From: Pseudomonadales bacterium
GTDB taxonomy: Bacteria > Pseudomonadota > Gammaproteobacteria > Pseudomonadales > Azotimanducaceae
Assembly: GCA_024234635.1 (NCBI GenBank)
Contig: JACKNX010000010.1
Span: forward strand, 62,001 to 126,000
Length of the DNA stretch: 64,000 bases
Direction of reading: 5' to 3'
Part shown: piece after piece, positions 1-9,070 of the stretch
Layout of the letters: each line of letters opens with the position of its first letter
Position numbering within the stretch: position 1 is the first letter of the stretch
Position numbers and translations under genes: made by a program
The notes under the pieces: model-generated
The model's input: only the letters and a program-made list of their open reading frames with translations
Databases searched by the model: none
What the model was told of the DNA's origin: nothing

Positions 1-2
1 GC

Positions 3-326
3 CTGGTGTTCCTGTGTACCGATGATGCCCACAGGGTTGTGCACCCGCTGCTGAACGGGGTTGCGGTCTTCAGCCACGCGAAGGACCATCTGCAGACGTT
101 CTGGTACGGTGACAACGTGATTCCCGAAGAGCATCTGTTTGTGCCGGCGCCCGGCAGCCGCCCGGAAAGCGATGGCTGGGTCGTTGGCACCGCCTACGAT
201 GCCGTTGCCGATCAGACCCGGCTGAACGTGTTCGACGTTCGCGGTATCGGCGACGGCCCCGTGGCGACCGCAACGCTGGACTACGGTCTGCCGCTGGGCC
301 TGCACGGCAAGTTCAGCGGCGCGTGA
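3..326 (+). CDS. Carotenoid oxygenase (RPE65/CCD family), C-terminal fragment
   Basis: Only the last ~107 codons are present; the frame is open to the left edge, so the gene starts outside the window. The C-terminus has the family's closing pattern: a GWVVGTAYD strand, an FDVRGIGDGPVA strand and the final LPLGLHGKFSG segment, whose His is the position of the fourth Fe(II) ligand of carotenoid cleavage dioxygenases. Members cleave carotenoids, apocarotenoids or stilbene-type double bonds with a non-heme iron in a beta-propeller. The stop codon overlaps the GTG start of the following sensor kinase (GTGA), suggesting translational coupling. Substrate cannot be judged from this piece. Confidence 0.85.
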   Translation: MVFLCTDDAHRVVHPLLNGVAVFSHAKDHLQTFWYGDNVIPEEHLFVPAPGSRPESDGWVVGTAYDAVADQTRLNVFDVRGIGDGPVATATLDYGLPLGLHGKFSGA

Positions 327-1360
327 TCGCGATGCGACTGGCCTCGGGTGCTTGGCAACAGGTCGCGGTCAGCCTCGGCTGGACCGCACTGTTCTGCCTG
401 GCTATTGCGCTGCTGCTCACCCTTCTGGATGTCAGTCCGACTTTCCTGACCAACCTCTGGGTATCGCTGTGCATCGGGTTTTCGATCAACATCGCCTTTC
501 AGCTGCTCGAGCCCTGGGCGTCGGCGCGGCTGCCGTGGTACATCGCGCCGGTTCTGATCACGCTGTCCGGGCTTCTGGTTGGCCTGACCATCGCCGGTGC
601 GCTGATCTTCCAGGCGCCACTGTTTTTCCTCTCCGAAGACTACAGCAGCCTGGTACTGGGAGTGTTTTTCGGCGTGTTCGGACTGCTCTTCTTCAGCAAC
701 CGGGAGAACCTGCTGCGCACACGCGTGCAGCTTTCCGAAACGGAAGCCCGCAGCGACCGCAATGCGCGTCAGCTGCTGGAAACCGAACTGCGCCTGTTAC
801 AGGCACAGATCGAACCGCACTTCCTGTTCAACACCCTGTCCAACATCGTCAGCCTGATCCGCACGGATCCGCAAGGCGCGGAAGCCACCTTGCTGAACCT
901 GAGCAGGTTGCTGCGCGCTTCGCTCAATCGCACCCGCGACAGCACCACCACGCTGGGTGAAGAGCTGGAAATCATCCGCGCATACCTCGATATCCAGAAG
1001 GTGCGCATGGGGGATCGCCTCACCTACTGCATCGACATTCCAGTCGCACTGCATCGGTGTCCGCTGCCTCCCCTGCTGGTACAACCACTGGTTGAGAACG
1101 CGGTGATACACGGCGTGGAACCGAGTACCGAGCCAGGCCTGGTGCGTATCAGCGCGATGCAGGCGGATGGCAGTCTGACCATCACGGTGGCCGACTATGG
1201 CGTTGGATTGCGTGCCGGCAATCCCGGCAACGGCATCGGCCTGCGCAATGTGCGCGACCGGCTGCGAGGACTGTACGGACACGCAGCCCGCCTGGAACTC
1301 GTGGCGGGTGACGCGGGCGGTCTCACCGCTGAATTGACAATTCCGGATACCGCGACATGA
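323..1360 (+). CDS. LytS/YehU-type sensor histidine kinase
   Basis: A 345-residue inner-membrane kinase. Four hydrophobic segments (about 15-35, 42-62, 72-96, 107-124) are followed by a coiled linker and a His_kinase domain with the phospho-acceptor motif EPHFLFNTL (His166), as in LytS/YehU/YpdA. The HATPase part shows an N-box (ENAVIHGVEP, ~255-265) and a G-box (GNGIGLRNVRDRL, ~300). There is no PAS or large periplasmic sensor domain, so the signal is probably sensed in or near the membrane. The stop overlaps the next gene (ATGA), pairing it with the LytTR regulator. The start is GTG at 323 or ATG at 332. Confidence 0.92.
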   Translation: MIAMRLASGAWQQVAVSLGWTALFCLAIALLLTLLDVSPTFLTNLWVSLCIGFSINIAFQLLEPWASARLPWYIAPVLITLSGLLVGLTIAGALIFQAPLFFLSEDYSSLVLGVFFGVFGLLFFSNRENLLRTRVQLSETEARSDRNARQLLETELRLLQAQIEPHFLFNTLSNIVSLIRTDPQGAEATLLNLSRLLRASLNRTRDSTTTLGEELEIIRAYLDIQKVRMGDRLTYCIDIPVALHRCPLPPLLVQPLVENAVIHGVEPSTEPGLVRISAMQADGSLTITVADYGVGLRAGNPGNGIGLRNVRDRLRGLYGHAARLELVAGDAGGLTAELTIPDTAT

Positions 1361-2097
1361 CACGCGCGGTGCTGGCTGACGACGAAACGCATCTGCTGGA
1401 TCATCTGCGCCATCAACTTGCGACCGCATGGCCTGAACTCGAGATCGTCGCCACGGCCCACAACGGCGATGAAGCGCTGCGGCACATTCTCGAACAACGC
1501 CCCGACGTCGCTTTCCTGGATATCCGCATGCCCGGTCGCACGGGACTGGAGGTGGCACGTGCAGTTGCACCAGACACCCGCGTGGTGTTCGTAACGGCGT
1601 TCGACCAGTATGCCGTGGAGGCATTCACCACCTCTGCCGTCGACTACCTCGTCAAACCGGTAACCATGGATCGCCTGCTCGACTGCGTGCGCCGGCTGCG
1701 CACCATGCCGGCAATCGCAGCCGACGAATTGCGTCGACTTCTCGATCAACTGCAGAGTGCGCCGACACCCGCCCGCCTCGACTGGCTGCGCGTGGGCGCC
1801 GGCGATACTACCCGTCTGGTTGCCGTTGACGAGGTGCTCTACTTCCGCGCAGACAACAAGTACACGACTGCGGTCACCGCCGACCGCGAACACCTCCTTC
1901 GCCTGACCATCCGCGATCTGGAAGAGGGGCTCGACGACAAGCAATTCTGGCGCATTCACCGCGGCATCATCGTCAATGCCAGCGCGGTGGAGGACGCACG
2001 CCGCGATCTGCGCGGACGCTACGTGCTGCGCATTCGCGGCCGACGGGAAACGCTCAGAACGAGCGAGGCTTACGCGCACCTGTTCCGGCACATGTAG
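1357..2097 (+). CDS. LytTR-family response regulator
   Basis: A 246-residue regulator. The N-terminal receiver has the acidic pair DDE (~8-10), phospho-acceptor Asp55 in FLDIRMPG, the Thr of FVTAF and Lys100 in DYLVKPV. The C-terminal LytTR DNA-binding domain (~145-245) contains LYFRADNKYTTAVT and FWRIHRGIIVNASAV. It is the partner of the upstream kinase, whose stop codon it overlaps. LytTR proteins bind direct repeats and usually control surface, exoprotein or transport genes; no target can be named here. A dispersed repeat follows the stop codon. Confidence 0.93.
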   Translation: MTRAVLADDETHLLDHLRHQLATAWPELEIVATAHNGDEALRHILEQRPDVAFLDIRMPGRTGLEVARAVAPDTRVVFVTAFDQYAVEAFTTSAVDYLVKPVTMDRLLDCVRRLRTMPAIAADELRRLLDQLQSAPTPARLDWLRVGAGDTTRLVAVDEVLYFRADNKYTTAVTADREHLLRLTIRDLEEGLDDKQFWRIHRGIIVNASAVEDARRDLRGRYVLRIRGRRETLRTSEAYAHLFRHM

Positions 2098-2106
2098 CGC
2101 CCAACA

Positions 2107-2212
2107 GGTGGCCACGTTGCGATTGTCAGCGCTGTCGCGCATGGAACTTCGTTCCATGAGAGGATGCTGAAAGAAGTCCCTCCTGGACTTGTTTCAGCAG
2201 CCTGCTAACGCC
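2107..2212 (+). repeat. Dispersed repeat, family A copy 1
   Basis: About 105 bp shared with 39320-39415, 46630-46735 and, inverted, 63110-63180. The shared core reads CCACGTTGCGATTGYCAGCG followed by CTGTCGCGCATGGAAC. It contains a small hairpin (ATGGAAC, loop TTC, GTTCCAT at about 2141-2157) and then a longer imperfect hairpin built from GCTGAAAGAAGTCC and GGACTTGTTTCAGC. It lies between the LytTR gene and the sulfatase. The hairpins could act as a processed or terminator-like 3' end, but no transposase is associated. Confidence 0.8.
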
Positions 2213-2293
2213 CATCGATGGGCCGCATCGCGCGGTTGGCATTGGCCGGGTCCTGGTTTAAGTTGCCGGCTTCCTTCGCCCAGAAGATCGTGC

Positions 2294-3802
2294 ATGTCCA
2301 ATGTCATCGTTGTCCTCCTCGACAGTCTGAACCGTCACATGCTGGGCGCCTGGGGCGGCAGGGAATTCGACACACCGTCGCTGGATCGGTTTGCCGCCAC
2401 GGCCACGTGTTTCGACAATCACTTCGTGGGTTCGCTGCCCTGCATGCCCGCGCGGCACGACATCCTCGTCGGCAACCTCGATTTCCTCTGGCGCCCCTGG
2501 GGCTCCATTGAACTCTGGGAAGAAGCCATCACCGCGCCGCTGCGACGCAAAGGCGTAACGACGATGCTGGTGACGGATCACCCGCACCTGTTCGAAGTCG
2601 GCGGCGAGAACTATCACACCGAGTTCCGTGGCTGGGAGTATCTGCGTGGCCACGAGAGCGATCCCTGGAAGACCCGTCCTGATCCATCCTGGGCGGGTAC
2701 GCCGGCGCTGCCCGCGAAACGCAATCGCGAGCAGTACTACAACACTTCGCGCACGTGGTTTCGCGACGAACTGGATTTTCCCGGACCGCGCACCCTGGAC
2801 ACCGCCGCCCGCTGGCTGGATGAGAACGCCCACGCCCACGAATCCTTCCTGCTGTTCATCGACGAATTCGATCCCCACGAACCCTTCGACACCCCAGCGC
2901 CGTGGGCGGACCGCTACGACCCGCACTGGGACGAAGATCGCATCATCTGGCCGCCCTACAGCGTGCGCACCGTCGAGCGTGGCGTCCTCACGGAACGCGA
3001 AGCCCGGCACATTCGCGCCAACTACGGGTCAAAGCTGTCGATGATCGATCACTGGTTTGGTCGCCTGCTGGACAGCGTCGAGCGCAACGGCCTGACGGAC
3101 AACACCACCGTCATCGTGTGCACCGATCATGGGCACTACCTGGGCGAGAAGGACATCTTCGGCAAACCAGGCGTGCCGCATTACGAAACGCTGGGCCACA
3201 CGCCGCTGATGATCCGACACCCGGGCATCACCCCCAGTCGCTCCAGCGCCTTGACGACCAACGTGGATATCAACGCCACCTTGTATGACCTGTTTGACGC
3301 CACACCGGTCTATCGCTCGCACGGCCGGTCGATACTGCCGCTGTTGACAGGTGAACAGACACATATCAGGGAGTGGGCGCTCGCAGGCGTATGGGGGCGC
3401 TGGGTGCACGTACACGACGGGCGCCACAAGTACGCCCGGGCGCCGGTGGCGGCGGACAACATGCCGCTGGCGATGTGGTCCAATCGCTGGTCCACCATGC
3501 CGATCACGCCGGATCACCCGTTTGCCCTGCCGAAGCCCGACCGGCGCGCGCGACTCGACTTCATGCCGGGTTCGGACGTGCCGGTAATCCGCCAGCCGTT
3601 CGCGCCTGGCGATCCCCTGCCGTTCTGGGCGCTCGGACAACGGCCCGATCAGCATTTCCTGTTCGATCTGCACAACGATCCCGACGAGACGGAGAATCGC
3701 ATCGGCCACGCGGAGGAGCGTCGCCTGCGCGATCTTCTGCACGCTGCCCTGTCGGACATCGAGGCGCCCGCGGAACAGTTCACCCGCCTTGGGCTGGGCT
3801 GA
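2294..3802 (+). CDS. Sulfatase (formylglycine-dependent, alkaline-phosphatase fold)
   Basis: About 502 residues, hydrolysing a sulfate or related ester. The start is placed at ATG 2294 because VIVVLLDS, the first metal-binding strand (Asp10), follows immediately; the upstream in-frame extension is repeat-derived. The FGly motif is C50-M-P-A-R54, the Cys type that needs a formylglycine-generating enzyme. A second metal site lies in CTDHGHYLGEKD, and a C-terminal segment FLFDLHNDPDETENRIG is typical of sulfatases. No signal peptide is visible at this start, so a cytoplasmic location is likely. Ala replaces the usual Ser in CxPSR, which is a tolerated variant. It converges on the sigma-factor gene with only 6 bp between stops. 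Confidence 0.9.
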   Translation: MSNVIVVLLDSLNRHMLGAWGGREFDTPSLDRFAATATCFDNHFVGSLPCMPARHDILVGNLDFLWRPWGSIELWEEAITAPLRRKGVTTMLVTDHPHLFEVGGENYHTEFRGWEYLRGHESDPWKTRPDPSWAGTPALPAKRNREQYYNTSRTWFRDELDFPGPRTLDTAARWLDENAHAHESFLLFIDEFDPHEPFDTPAPWADRYDPHWDEDRIIWPPYSVRTVERGVLTEREARHIRANYGSKLSMIDHWFGRLLDSVERNGLTDNTTVIVCTDHGHYLGEKDIFGKPGVPHYETLGHTPLMIRHPGITPSRSSALTTNVDINATLYDLFDATPVYRSHGRSILPLLTGEQTHIREWALAGVWGRWVHVHDGRHKYARAPVAADNMPLAMWSNRWSTMPITPDHPFALPKPDRRARLDFMPGSDVPVIRQPFAPGDPLPFWALGQRPDQHFLFDLHNDPDETENRIGHAEERRLRDLLHAALSDIEAPAEQFTRLGLG

Positions 3803-3808
3803 GCGTTC

Positions 3809-5074
3809 TCACACCTCGCCGGTTCCCGATCGGGGAACCCCGGGCACAGGGTTCGACAGCGCCGCCGCGCGGGCTGCCAGCCAGACACGCTCCGGCGCGG
3901 TGTCGCAGAGCGCAATCGCCGCAGCATAGGCTTCAGCCGCATCATCGGTGCGCCCCAGTCTGGCCAGTACGTGGGCTCGCGCCGCGTGCAGCGGCTGGTA
4001 ATCCTTCAGTCGACTGTCGCTGTTGGCGGTATCGAGCATCGACAGGGCACGAACTGCATCGCCCGCGTGGGCACGGGCCACCGCTTCGTTGATGTGCACA
4101 GCGGGCGAGGCGTCGAACGCTGCAAGCCGGGAATAGAGTTCAGCGATCTGCAGCCAGTCCGTTTGCGCCCCATCCTGCACGTCATGCAGCGAGGCAATGG
4201 CGGCCTGGATCAGATAGCCGTTGGGTGGGTGTCGCGCGGCAATCACCGCATCGAGAACCGCACGGCCTTCGCGAATCATCGGCCAGTTCCAGCAACGCCT
4301 GTCCTGTTCGTCGAGCGGCACGAAACCACCCCGCTCATCCAGCCGGGCATCGCTGCGGGCCGCCGTGAGCAGCAGCAAGGCCAGTAACGCCCTGGCCAGA
4401 CCGCTATTGACAAACAGCCGCACGAGAACGCGCGCGAGGTGAATGGCCTGGTCCATCAGCCGCTGGCGATGCACCTCCGCATCCGAACGCAGGGAATAGC
4501 CATGATTGAACAACAGATACACCGCGCGCAGTACCGTTGCCTCGCGCTGCGCCAGCGCCTCGCCGGCAGGCGTAACCCACGCCGCACCGCTATCGCGCAG
4601 CTGCAGTTTCGCGCGGGACAGACGACGCTCGATGGCCTCCCGGGAGGTCAGCAGCGCCGCGGCAATTTCCTGCGTGGAAAAGTCCAGCACCACACGCAGC
4701 ATCAGCGTGATCTGCAGCACCTCGCCCAGCGCCGGGTGACAACAGGTGAACAGCAGGCGCAGCAGATCGTCGTCGAACAGTTCCGCGTCGGGTTCGCTTT
4801 CACGATCGTCCGCCGCAAGTTCCACCCAACCATCCGGCAGAGGTTCTTCGCGCCGGGTTCTGCGCAGGTGGTCGATGCCGTGATTCCTGCCTACCGTCAC
4901 GAGCCATGCCAACGGATCGGCAGGCAACCCATACGCCGGCCAGCGTTGCACCGCCCTCGCCATGGCTTCATGTGCCGCATCGCGGGCCAGCTCCATGTCA
5001 CCGAGCCCGCGGGTCAACGCCGCGACCAGGCGCGGATACGCGCGACGCAACGTTTCCGCAACAGGGTCCGCCAT
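3809..5074 (-). CDS. ECF42-type RNA polymerase sigma factor with DUF6596/TPR-like C-terminus
   Basis: 421 residues, far longer than a minimal ECF sigma factor. Region 2 (~10-75) shows ARDAAHEAMARAVQRW and AWLVTVGRNHGIDHLRR; region 4 (~110-165) shows FSTQEIAAALLTSREAIERR. The C-terminal half (VYLLFNHGYS onward, with repeated AVARAHAGDAVRALSML-type helices) matches the DUF6596/TPR-like extension of ECF42. There is no anti-sigma gene nearby; the adjacent gene encodes the DGPF/YCII protein that typically accompanies ECF42. The start at 5074 coincides with the end of that partner gene, so the two are probably co-translated. Confidence 0.9.
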   Translation of the reverse strand: MADPVAETLRRAYPRLVAALTRGLGDMELARDAAHEAMARAVQRWPAYGLPADPLAWLVTVGRNHGIDHLRRTRREEPLPDGWVELAADDRESEPDAELFDDDLLRLLFTCCHPALGEVLQITLMLRVVLDFSTQEIAAALLTSREAIERRLSRAKLQLRDSGAAWVTPAGEALAQREATVLRAVYLLFNHGYSLRSDAEVHRQRLMDQAIHLARVLVRLFVNSGLARALLALLLLTAARSDARLDERGGFVPLDEQDRRCWNWPMIREGRAVLDAVIAARHPPNGYLIQAAIASLHDVQDGAQTDWLQIAELYSRLAAFDASPAVHINEAVARAHAGDAVRALSMLDTANSDSRLKDYQPLHAARAHVLARLGRTDDAAEAYAAAIALCDTAPERVWLAARAAALSNPVPGVPRSGTGEV

Positions 5075-5439
5075 CAGCCGTCGAGGTGTCCGGAGTGATC
5101 GGCGACGGGTCGCACCTCGATGACCCCCGTTCCTGCATTGGGAATCAGCGCAGCGTAGTCGAGCGCTTCATCCAGTGTCGCCACGTCAACGAGATAAAAC
5201 CCGGCGAGCTGCTCCTTGGTTTCCGCGAACGGTCCATCCGTCACCTGACGCCTTCCGTCGCGCACACGCACGCTGACGGCGGTCGCCGTAGGCATCAGCG
5301 GCTGCCCGTTGTAGTGCACACCGTCCGCGCGCAGTCGCTCGTTCAGCGCCTGATGGCCCTGCATCACCTCGCGTTTGCCGGCATCGGAGCGGCCGGCCCA
5401 GATTTCCTCAGCTTCGTAGATCAGCAACAGGTATTGCAT
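5074..5439 (-). CDS. YCII-related DGPF-domain protein, ECF42 partner
   Basis: 121 residues beginning MQYLLLIYEAEE, with the DGPF motif (VTDGPFAETKEQLAGFYLV, ~68-86) that names the domain. ATG 5439 is chosen because AAGGAGAAAACAGGCC lies directly upstream on the coding strand. DGPF proteins accompany ECF42 sigma factors in many bacteria and are thought to help regulate or signal to them; the biochemical role is unsettled. It is the first gene of the two-gene minus-strand operon with the sigma factor, so a promoter should lie in 5440-5592. Confidence 0.88.
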   Translation of the reverse strand: MQYLLLIYEAEEIWAGRSDAGKREVMQGHQALNERLRADGVHYNGQPLMPTATAVSVRVRDGRRQVTDGPFAETKEQLAGFYLVDVATLDEALDYAALIPNAGTGVIEVRPVADHSGHLDG

Positions 5440-5592
5440 GGCCTGTTTTCTCCTTTTTTTCCGTGATGCATTCCAGGACGAATGAACCCGGGATTTGCGG
5501 ACATACGTCTCTGATCCGGCAACGGTGTCCGCTCCGGCCATCCCCACGCCCGGGCGCTCCCGCTCGCGGCTGTTCCCTTCCGGAACAGCCGG

Positions 5593-6213
5593 TCAGGGTT
5601 CATCCTGCAACGTCGCCGACGCGGCGAGTTGCTCCCTCACCCGCTCGAGCTCCTCATGCCATGCCTGTGCATCACCATACTCGAGGTAGTCCCGGCTGCG
5701 CGCATGTGCGCCACGCACGGCAACCGCGTGCTTTATGGGGCACCAGAACTGTTCCGTGCGCGCCGCCACTTCCCGCGCATAGGCAATGACGCCGTTCCCG
5801 TAGCTGCAGTACATGCAGTTCAGTTTTTCCACCGCATTGAGGTACGCCAGGTGCCTGCGATCGAACACCAGATAGTTGCCGCGCCTTACGCGTTCGATGC
5901 CATAGACCGGAAAACACACTCGCTGATAGAGCGTGATCGCAATATCCAGCAGCACAATGGGAACGATCAGGCCATAGGTAACCGGCGCGCTCAGGATGTA
6001 GCCGAGCGGGGCACCGCGAATGTAGGCAACCACTCCCTGGCGCCCCTTCCGGTGCAGCGCCTTGACGCCCTGCTCGAACCGGATGCGCTCAGCGTCAACC
6101 GAATACTGGAAGCGTTGCCGGTTGTCCCGCAGGCGCGCCTCGATGGCCTGCGCGAATTCGCGCTCCGCGCGGAGCAACCGCTCGCGGATCTCATTGAAAC
6201 GGGTGGATTCCAC
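5593..6213 (-). CDS. Uncharacterised membrane protein with a CxxC motif
   Basis: About 206 residues from GTG 6213, chosen for a GAGGAG Shine-Dalgarno 5-10 nt upstream; the longer open frame has no coding character. The N-terminal ~70 residues are charged and helical. Two hydrophobic segments follow (about 75-110: YILSAPVTYGLIVPIVLLDI). A conserved-looking soluble part then has RGNYLVFDRRHLAYLN, NCMYCSYGNGVIAYAREV with C-x-x-C, and FWCPIKH. The C-x-x-C plus Cys/His spacing suggests metal or redox function, but I do not recognise a named family. It is divergent from the acyl-CoA synthetase gene. Confidence 0.7.
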   Translation of the reverse strand: MESTRFNEIRERLLRAEREFAQAIEARLRDNRQRFQYSVDAERIRFEQGVKALHRKGRQGVVAYIRGAPLGYILSAPVTYGLIVPIVLLDIAITLYQRVCFPVYGIERVRRGNYLVFDRRHLAYLNAVEKLNCMYCSYGNGVIAYAREVAARTEQFWCPIKHAVAVRGAHARSRDYLEYGDAQAWHEELERVREQLAASATLQDEP

Positions 6214-6372
6214 GTCGCTCTCCTCGCGCGGTCGCCGCAACCGAATACTGGCGCAGTGTCCACCGCAACACCAGACGACCCTTCGGCAAGTCGCCGCAGT
6301 CTCTCGGTTTCCGCAGAATGGACGACCACCGCGTGAACCGCAGACTGCGGATACTGAAACGGAAACACCCTG

Positions 6373-9045
6373 ATGACCACACGCAACCTGGATGCCCTCT
6401 TCAACCCCCGCTCCGTGGCGGTGATTGGCGCCAGCGCCCGGGAAGGCGCCGTGGGGCGGGTGATCTTCGAGAACCTGCTGACAGGATTTCAGGGGCCCGT
6501 GATGGCGGTAAACCCTCACGAGCGGTTTGTACTGGGTCAGCCTGCCTACGCCGACGTCGGGCATCTGCCGCAAACGCCCGATCTGGCGGTTGTCATCACC
6601 CCGCCCGAAACCGTACCCGGCATCATTGCCGAACTCGCGGCCAGGGGCACCCGTGGCGCCTGCGTCATCACCGCCGGATTCAGCGGCAATCCGCAGGCGC
6701 TGGCACGCCGTCAAGCCATGCTGGACGCCGCGCGCCCCGCATTGCTGCGCATCCTCGGTCCCAACTGCGTCGGATTGCAGGTGCCCGCCATTGGTTTGAA
6801 CGGCAGTTTCGCCAACGGTTCCGCCACCGCGGGCTCACTGGCGCTGGTTTCCCAGTCCGGCGCCGTCATCACGACCGTGCTCGACTGGGCACAGTCCCGC
6901 GGGATTGGTTTCTCGCACGTGGTGTCGCTCGGCGACATGGCCGACGTGGATTTCGGCGACATGCTGGACTACCTCGCGACGTCGCAGGACACCACCGCGA
7001 TACTCCTCTACATCGAAGCCGTGACAAACGCACGCAAGTTCATGTCGGCGGCCCGCGCGGCGGCGCGTCTGAAGCCGGTGGTCGTGGTGAAGGCCGGTCG
7101 TCATGAGGCCGGCGCCCGCGCGGCGGCATCCCATACCGGTGCGCTGGCTGGTTCGGATGCGGTTTACGATGCCGCCTTCCGCCGCGCCGGCATGCTCAGG
7201 GTCATCACCCTGGACGAGCTGTTCGAGGCGGTGGAATCGCTTGCCTGCGCACGGCTACCGGGTGGCAACCGGCTTGCCATCGTCACCAACGGTGGTGGCC
7301 TCGGCGTACTGGCCGCTGATGCGCTGGCGGATGCCGGCGGCCGCCTCGCCGAACTGTCGCCCGCCGTCATGGAACAACTGAATTCCGTACTGCCCGCAAC
7401 CTGGTCGCACGGGAATCCCATCGACCTCATCGGGGACGCGACCGATACGCGCTATGCGCAGACGCTCGATGCACTGGCTTCGGGTCCACCGGCTGACGGA
7501 CTGCTGGTCTTGCACTGCCCAACGGCGGTCACCGATCCCACGAGCATCGCGCGCACCGTCATCGAGACCCTGCCGTCACGTTCGGTGCAGACCGTGATGA
7601 CAAGCTGGATCGGCGGCGATTCCATGCGCGACGCGCGCACGCTGTTCCAGCAGCGGGGCATCGCAACGTTCTTCACCCCGGAAGATGCCGTACGCGCATT
7701 CATGCATCTGGCCAACTACCAGCGCAACCAGCAGTTGTTGCGTCACGCGCCGCCGTCCCTCCCCACCGGCTCTCCGGTGGATACGACTACCGCCCGACGG
7801 CTCATTGACGAGGCATTGAACGCGGGTACGACGTGGCTGGACGAGCATGCCTCCAAGTCGCTGCTCGCGGCATACGGTATTCCGGTGGCAACGACCCGCG
7901 TGGCAGCCAGCGCCAGTGAGGCCGGCGAGATCGCGGCGGCGTTGGGCGGTCGCGTGGTCATCAAGATTCTCTCACCCGACATCCTGCACAAAACAGACGT
8001 TGGCGGCGTGGCGCTGGACATCCCGGCGGAGGCCGCGGGCGACGAGGCGTCGGCCATGCTCGCGCGCGTCAAATCCGCCCGGCCGGATGCAACGATCAAG
8101 GGCTTCACCGTGCAGACCATGGTGCATCGCCCACACGCCGTGGAATTGCTGGTGGGCATGCTGGATGACGCCCAGTTCGGCCCCGCATTGATGTTCGGCC
8201 ATGGTGGCACCGCGGTGGAGGTCATCAACGACAAAGCCATGGGACTGCCGCCACTCAACCTGGAACTGGCTGCCGACATGATCGCGCACACACGGGTGAG
8301 CCGCCTGCTTGCCGGCTATCGCGACATTCCGCCCGCGGATACGGCCGCGGCCGCACTGGCCCTGGTGCGCTTCTCGCAACTCATCTGCGACCTTCCGGAA
8401 ATTGCCGAGATGGAGATCAATCCGCTACTGGCTGACGCCAATGGCATCGTGGCGCTGGATGCACGTGTCCGCATTGCCCGGCCTGACGCCGGCGGTGACA
8501 CACGCCTGTGCATTCGCCCGTATCCCAGCCAGCTGGAACGCACGCTCACACTGGACGGCGGCGAGCGGGTGCTGGTGCGTCCCGTACTGCCGGAAGACGA
8601 GCCCGCCGTGGCAACGTTTCTGGCCGCGGGCACGCCCGGCACCGGCGCATTCACGGATCTGGACTTCCCGCCAGGTGAAGATCGCCTGAGCGCCGCGCGA
8701 TTGACGCAGGTGGACTACGACCGGCAGATGGTGTGGGTGGTGACCGAACCGGGGACTCCCGGTCATACCCCGGTTCACGGGTTACTGCGCCTGATGGAGG
8801 ATCCGAACCGTGAGCGCGCCAATTTTTCCTGCCTGCTGCTTCCGGGCGCGGAAGACGCCCAGCGCATGCAGCGGCTGCTGACCCTGGTGATCGACTATGC
8901 GCAACAGCGACAGGTTCGCGACCTCCAGGCGTCGCTCCGGAGCACCAGTTCACCAGCGGCAAACCTGTGCACTGAACTCGGTTGCAGGCTCACCGCACGC
9001 GATGACGGAAGCATCCTCGCCCGACTCTCGCCCGTGTCGGACTGA
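6373..9045 (+). CDS. Pat-like protein: NDP-forming acyl-CoA synthetase with C-terminal GNAT-like domain
   Basis: 890 residues. In order: CoA-binding domain (~5-130, FNPRSVAVIGASAREGAVG), succinyl-CoA-ligase-like domain (~145-290, with SHTGALAGSDAVYDAAFRRAG, where the phosphohistidine of NDP-forming enzymes sits), a second ligase domain (~295-460), ATP-grasp (~480-705, VVIKILSPDILHKTDVGGV), then a GNAT-like tail (~720-890). Length and order match the protein acetyltransferase Pat/YfiQ. The tail keeps the strand ANFSCLLLPG but lacks the R/QxxGxG/A acetyl-CoA loop (it reads AEDAQRMQ), so acetyltransferase activity is doubtful. It may act on acyl-CoA formation or as a CoA/acyl sensor. Confidence 0.85.
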   Translation: MTTRNLDALFNPRSVAVIGASAREGAVGRVIFENLLTGFQGPVMAVNPHERFVLGQPAYADVGHLPQTPDLAVVITPPETVPGIIAELAARGTRGACVITAGFSGNPQALARRQAMLDAARPALLRILGPNCVGLQVPAIGLNGSFANGSATAGSLALVSQSGAVITTVLDWAQSRGIGFSHVVSLGDMADVDFGDMLDYLATSQDTTAILLYIEAVTNARKFMSAARAAARLKPVVVVKAGRHEAGARAAASHTGALAGSDAVYDAAFRRAGMLRVITLDELFEAVESLACARLPGGNRLAIVTNGGGLGVLAADALADAGGRLAELSPAVMEQLNSVLPATWSHGNPIDLIGDATDTRYAQTLDALASGPPADGLLVLHCPTAVTDPTSIARTVIETLPSRSVQTVMTSWIGGDSMRDARTLFQQRGIATFFTPEDAVRAFMHLANYQRNQQLLRHAPPSLPTGSPVDTTTARRLIDEALNAGTTWLDEHASKSLLAAYGIPVATTRVAASASEAGEIAAALGGRVVIKILSPDILHKTDVGGVALDIPAEAAGDEASAMLARVKSARPDATIKGFTVQTMVHRPHAVELLVGMLDDAQFGPALMFGHGGTAVEVINDKAMGLPPLNLELAADMIAHTRVSRLLAGYRDIPPADTAAAALALVRFSQLICDLPEIAEMEINPLLADANGIVALDARVRIARPDAGGDTRLCIRPYPSQLERTLTLDGGERVLVRPVLPEDEPAVATFLAAGTPGTGAFTDLDFPPGEDRLSAARLTQVDYDRQMVWVVTEPGTPGHTPVHGLLRLMEDPNRERANFSCLLLPGAEDAQRMQRLLTLVIDYAQQRQVRDLQASLRSTSSPAANLCTELGCRLTARDDGSILARLSPVSD

Positions 9046-9064
9046 CGAAAAGCCGTTCGTCAGT
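9041..9064. terminator. Hairpin between convergent genes
   Basis: Perfect 9-bp stem ACTGACGAA / TTCGTCAGT with a 6-nt loop, overlapping the stop codon of the Pat-like gene and ending 7 bp from the stop of the convergent hydrolase. The T-tract is weak (TTGTCATT on the plus side). It probably serves both strands. Confidence 0.55.
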
Positions 9065-9070
9065 TTGTCA

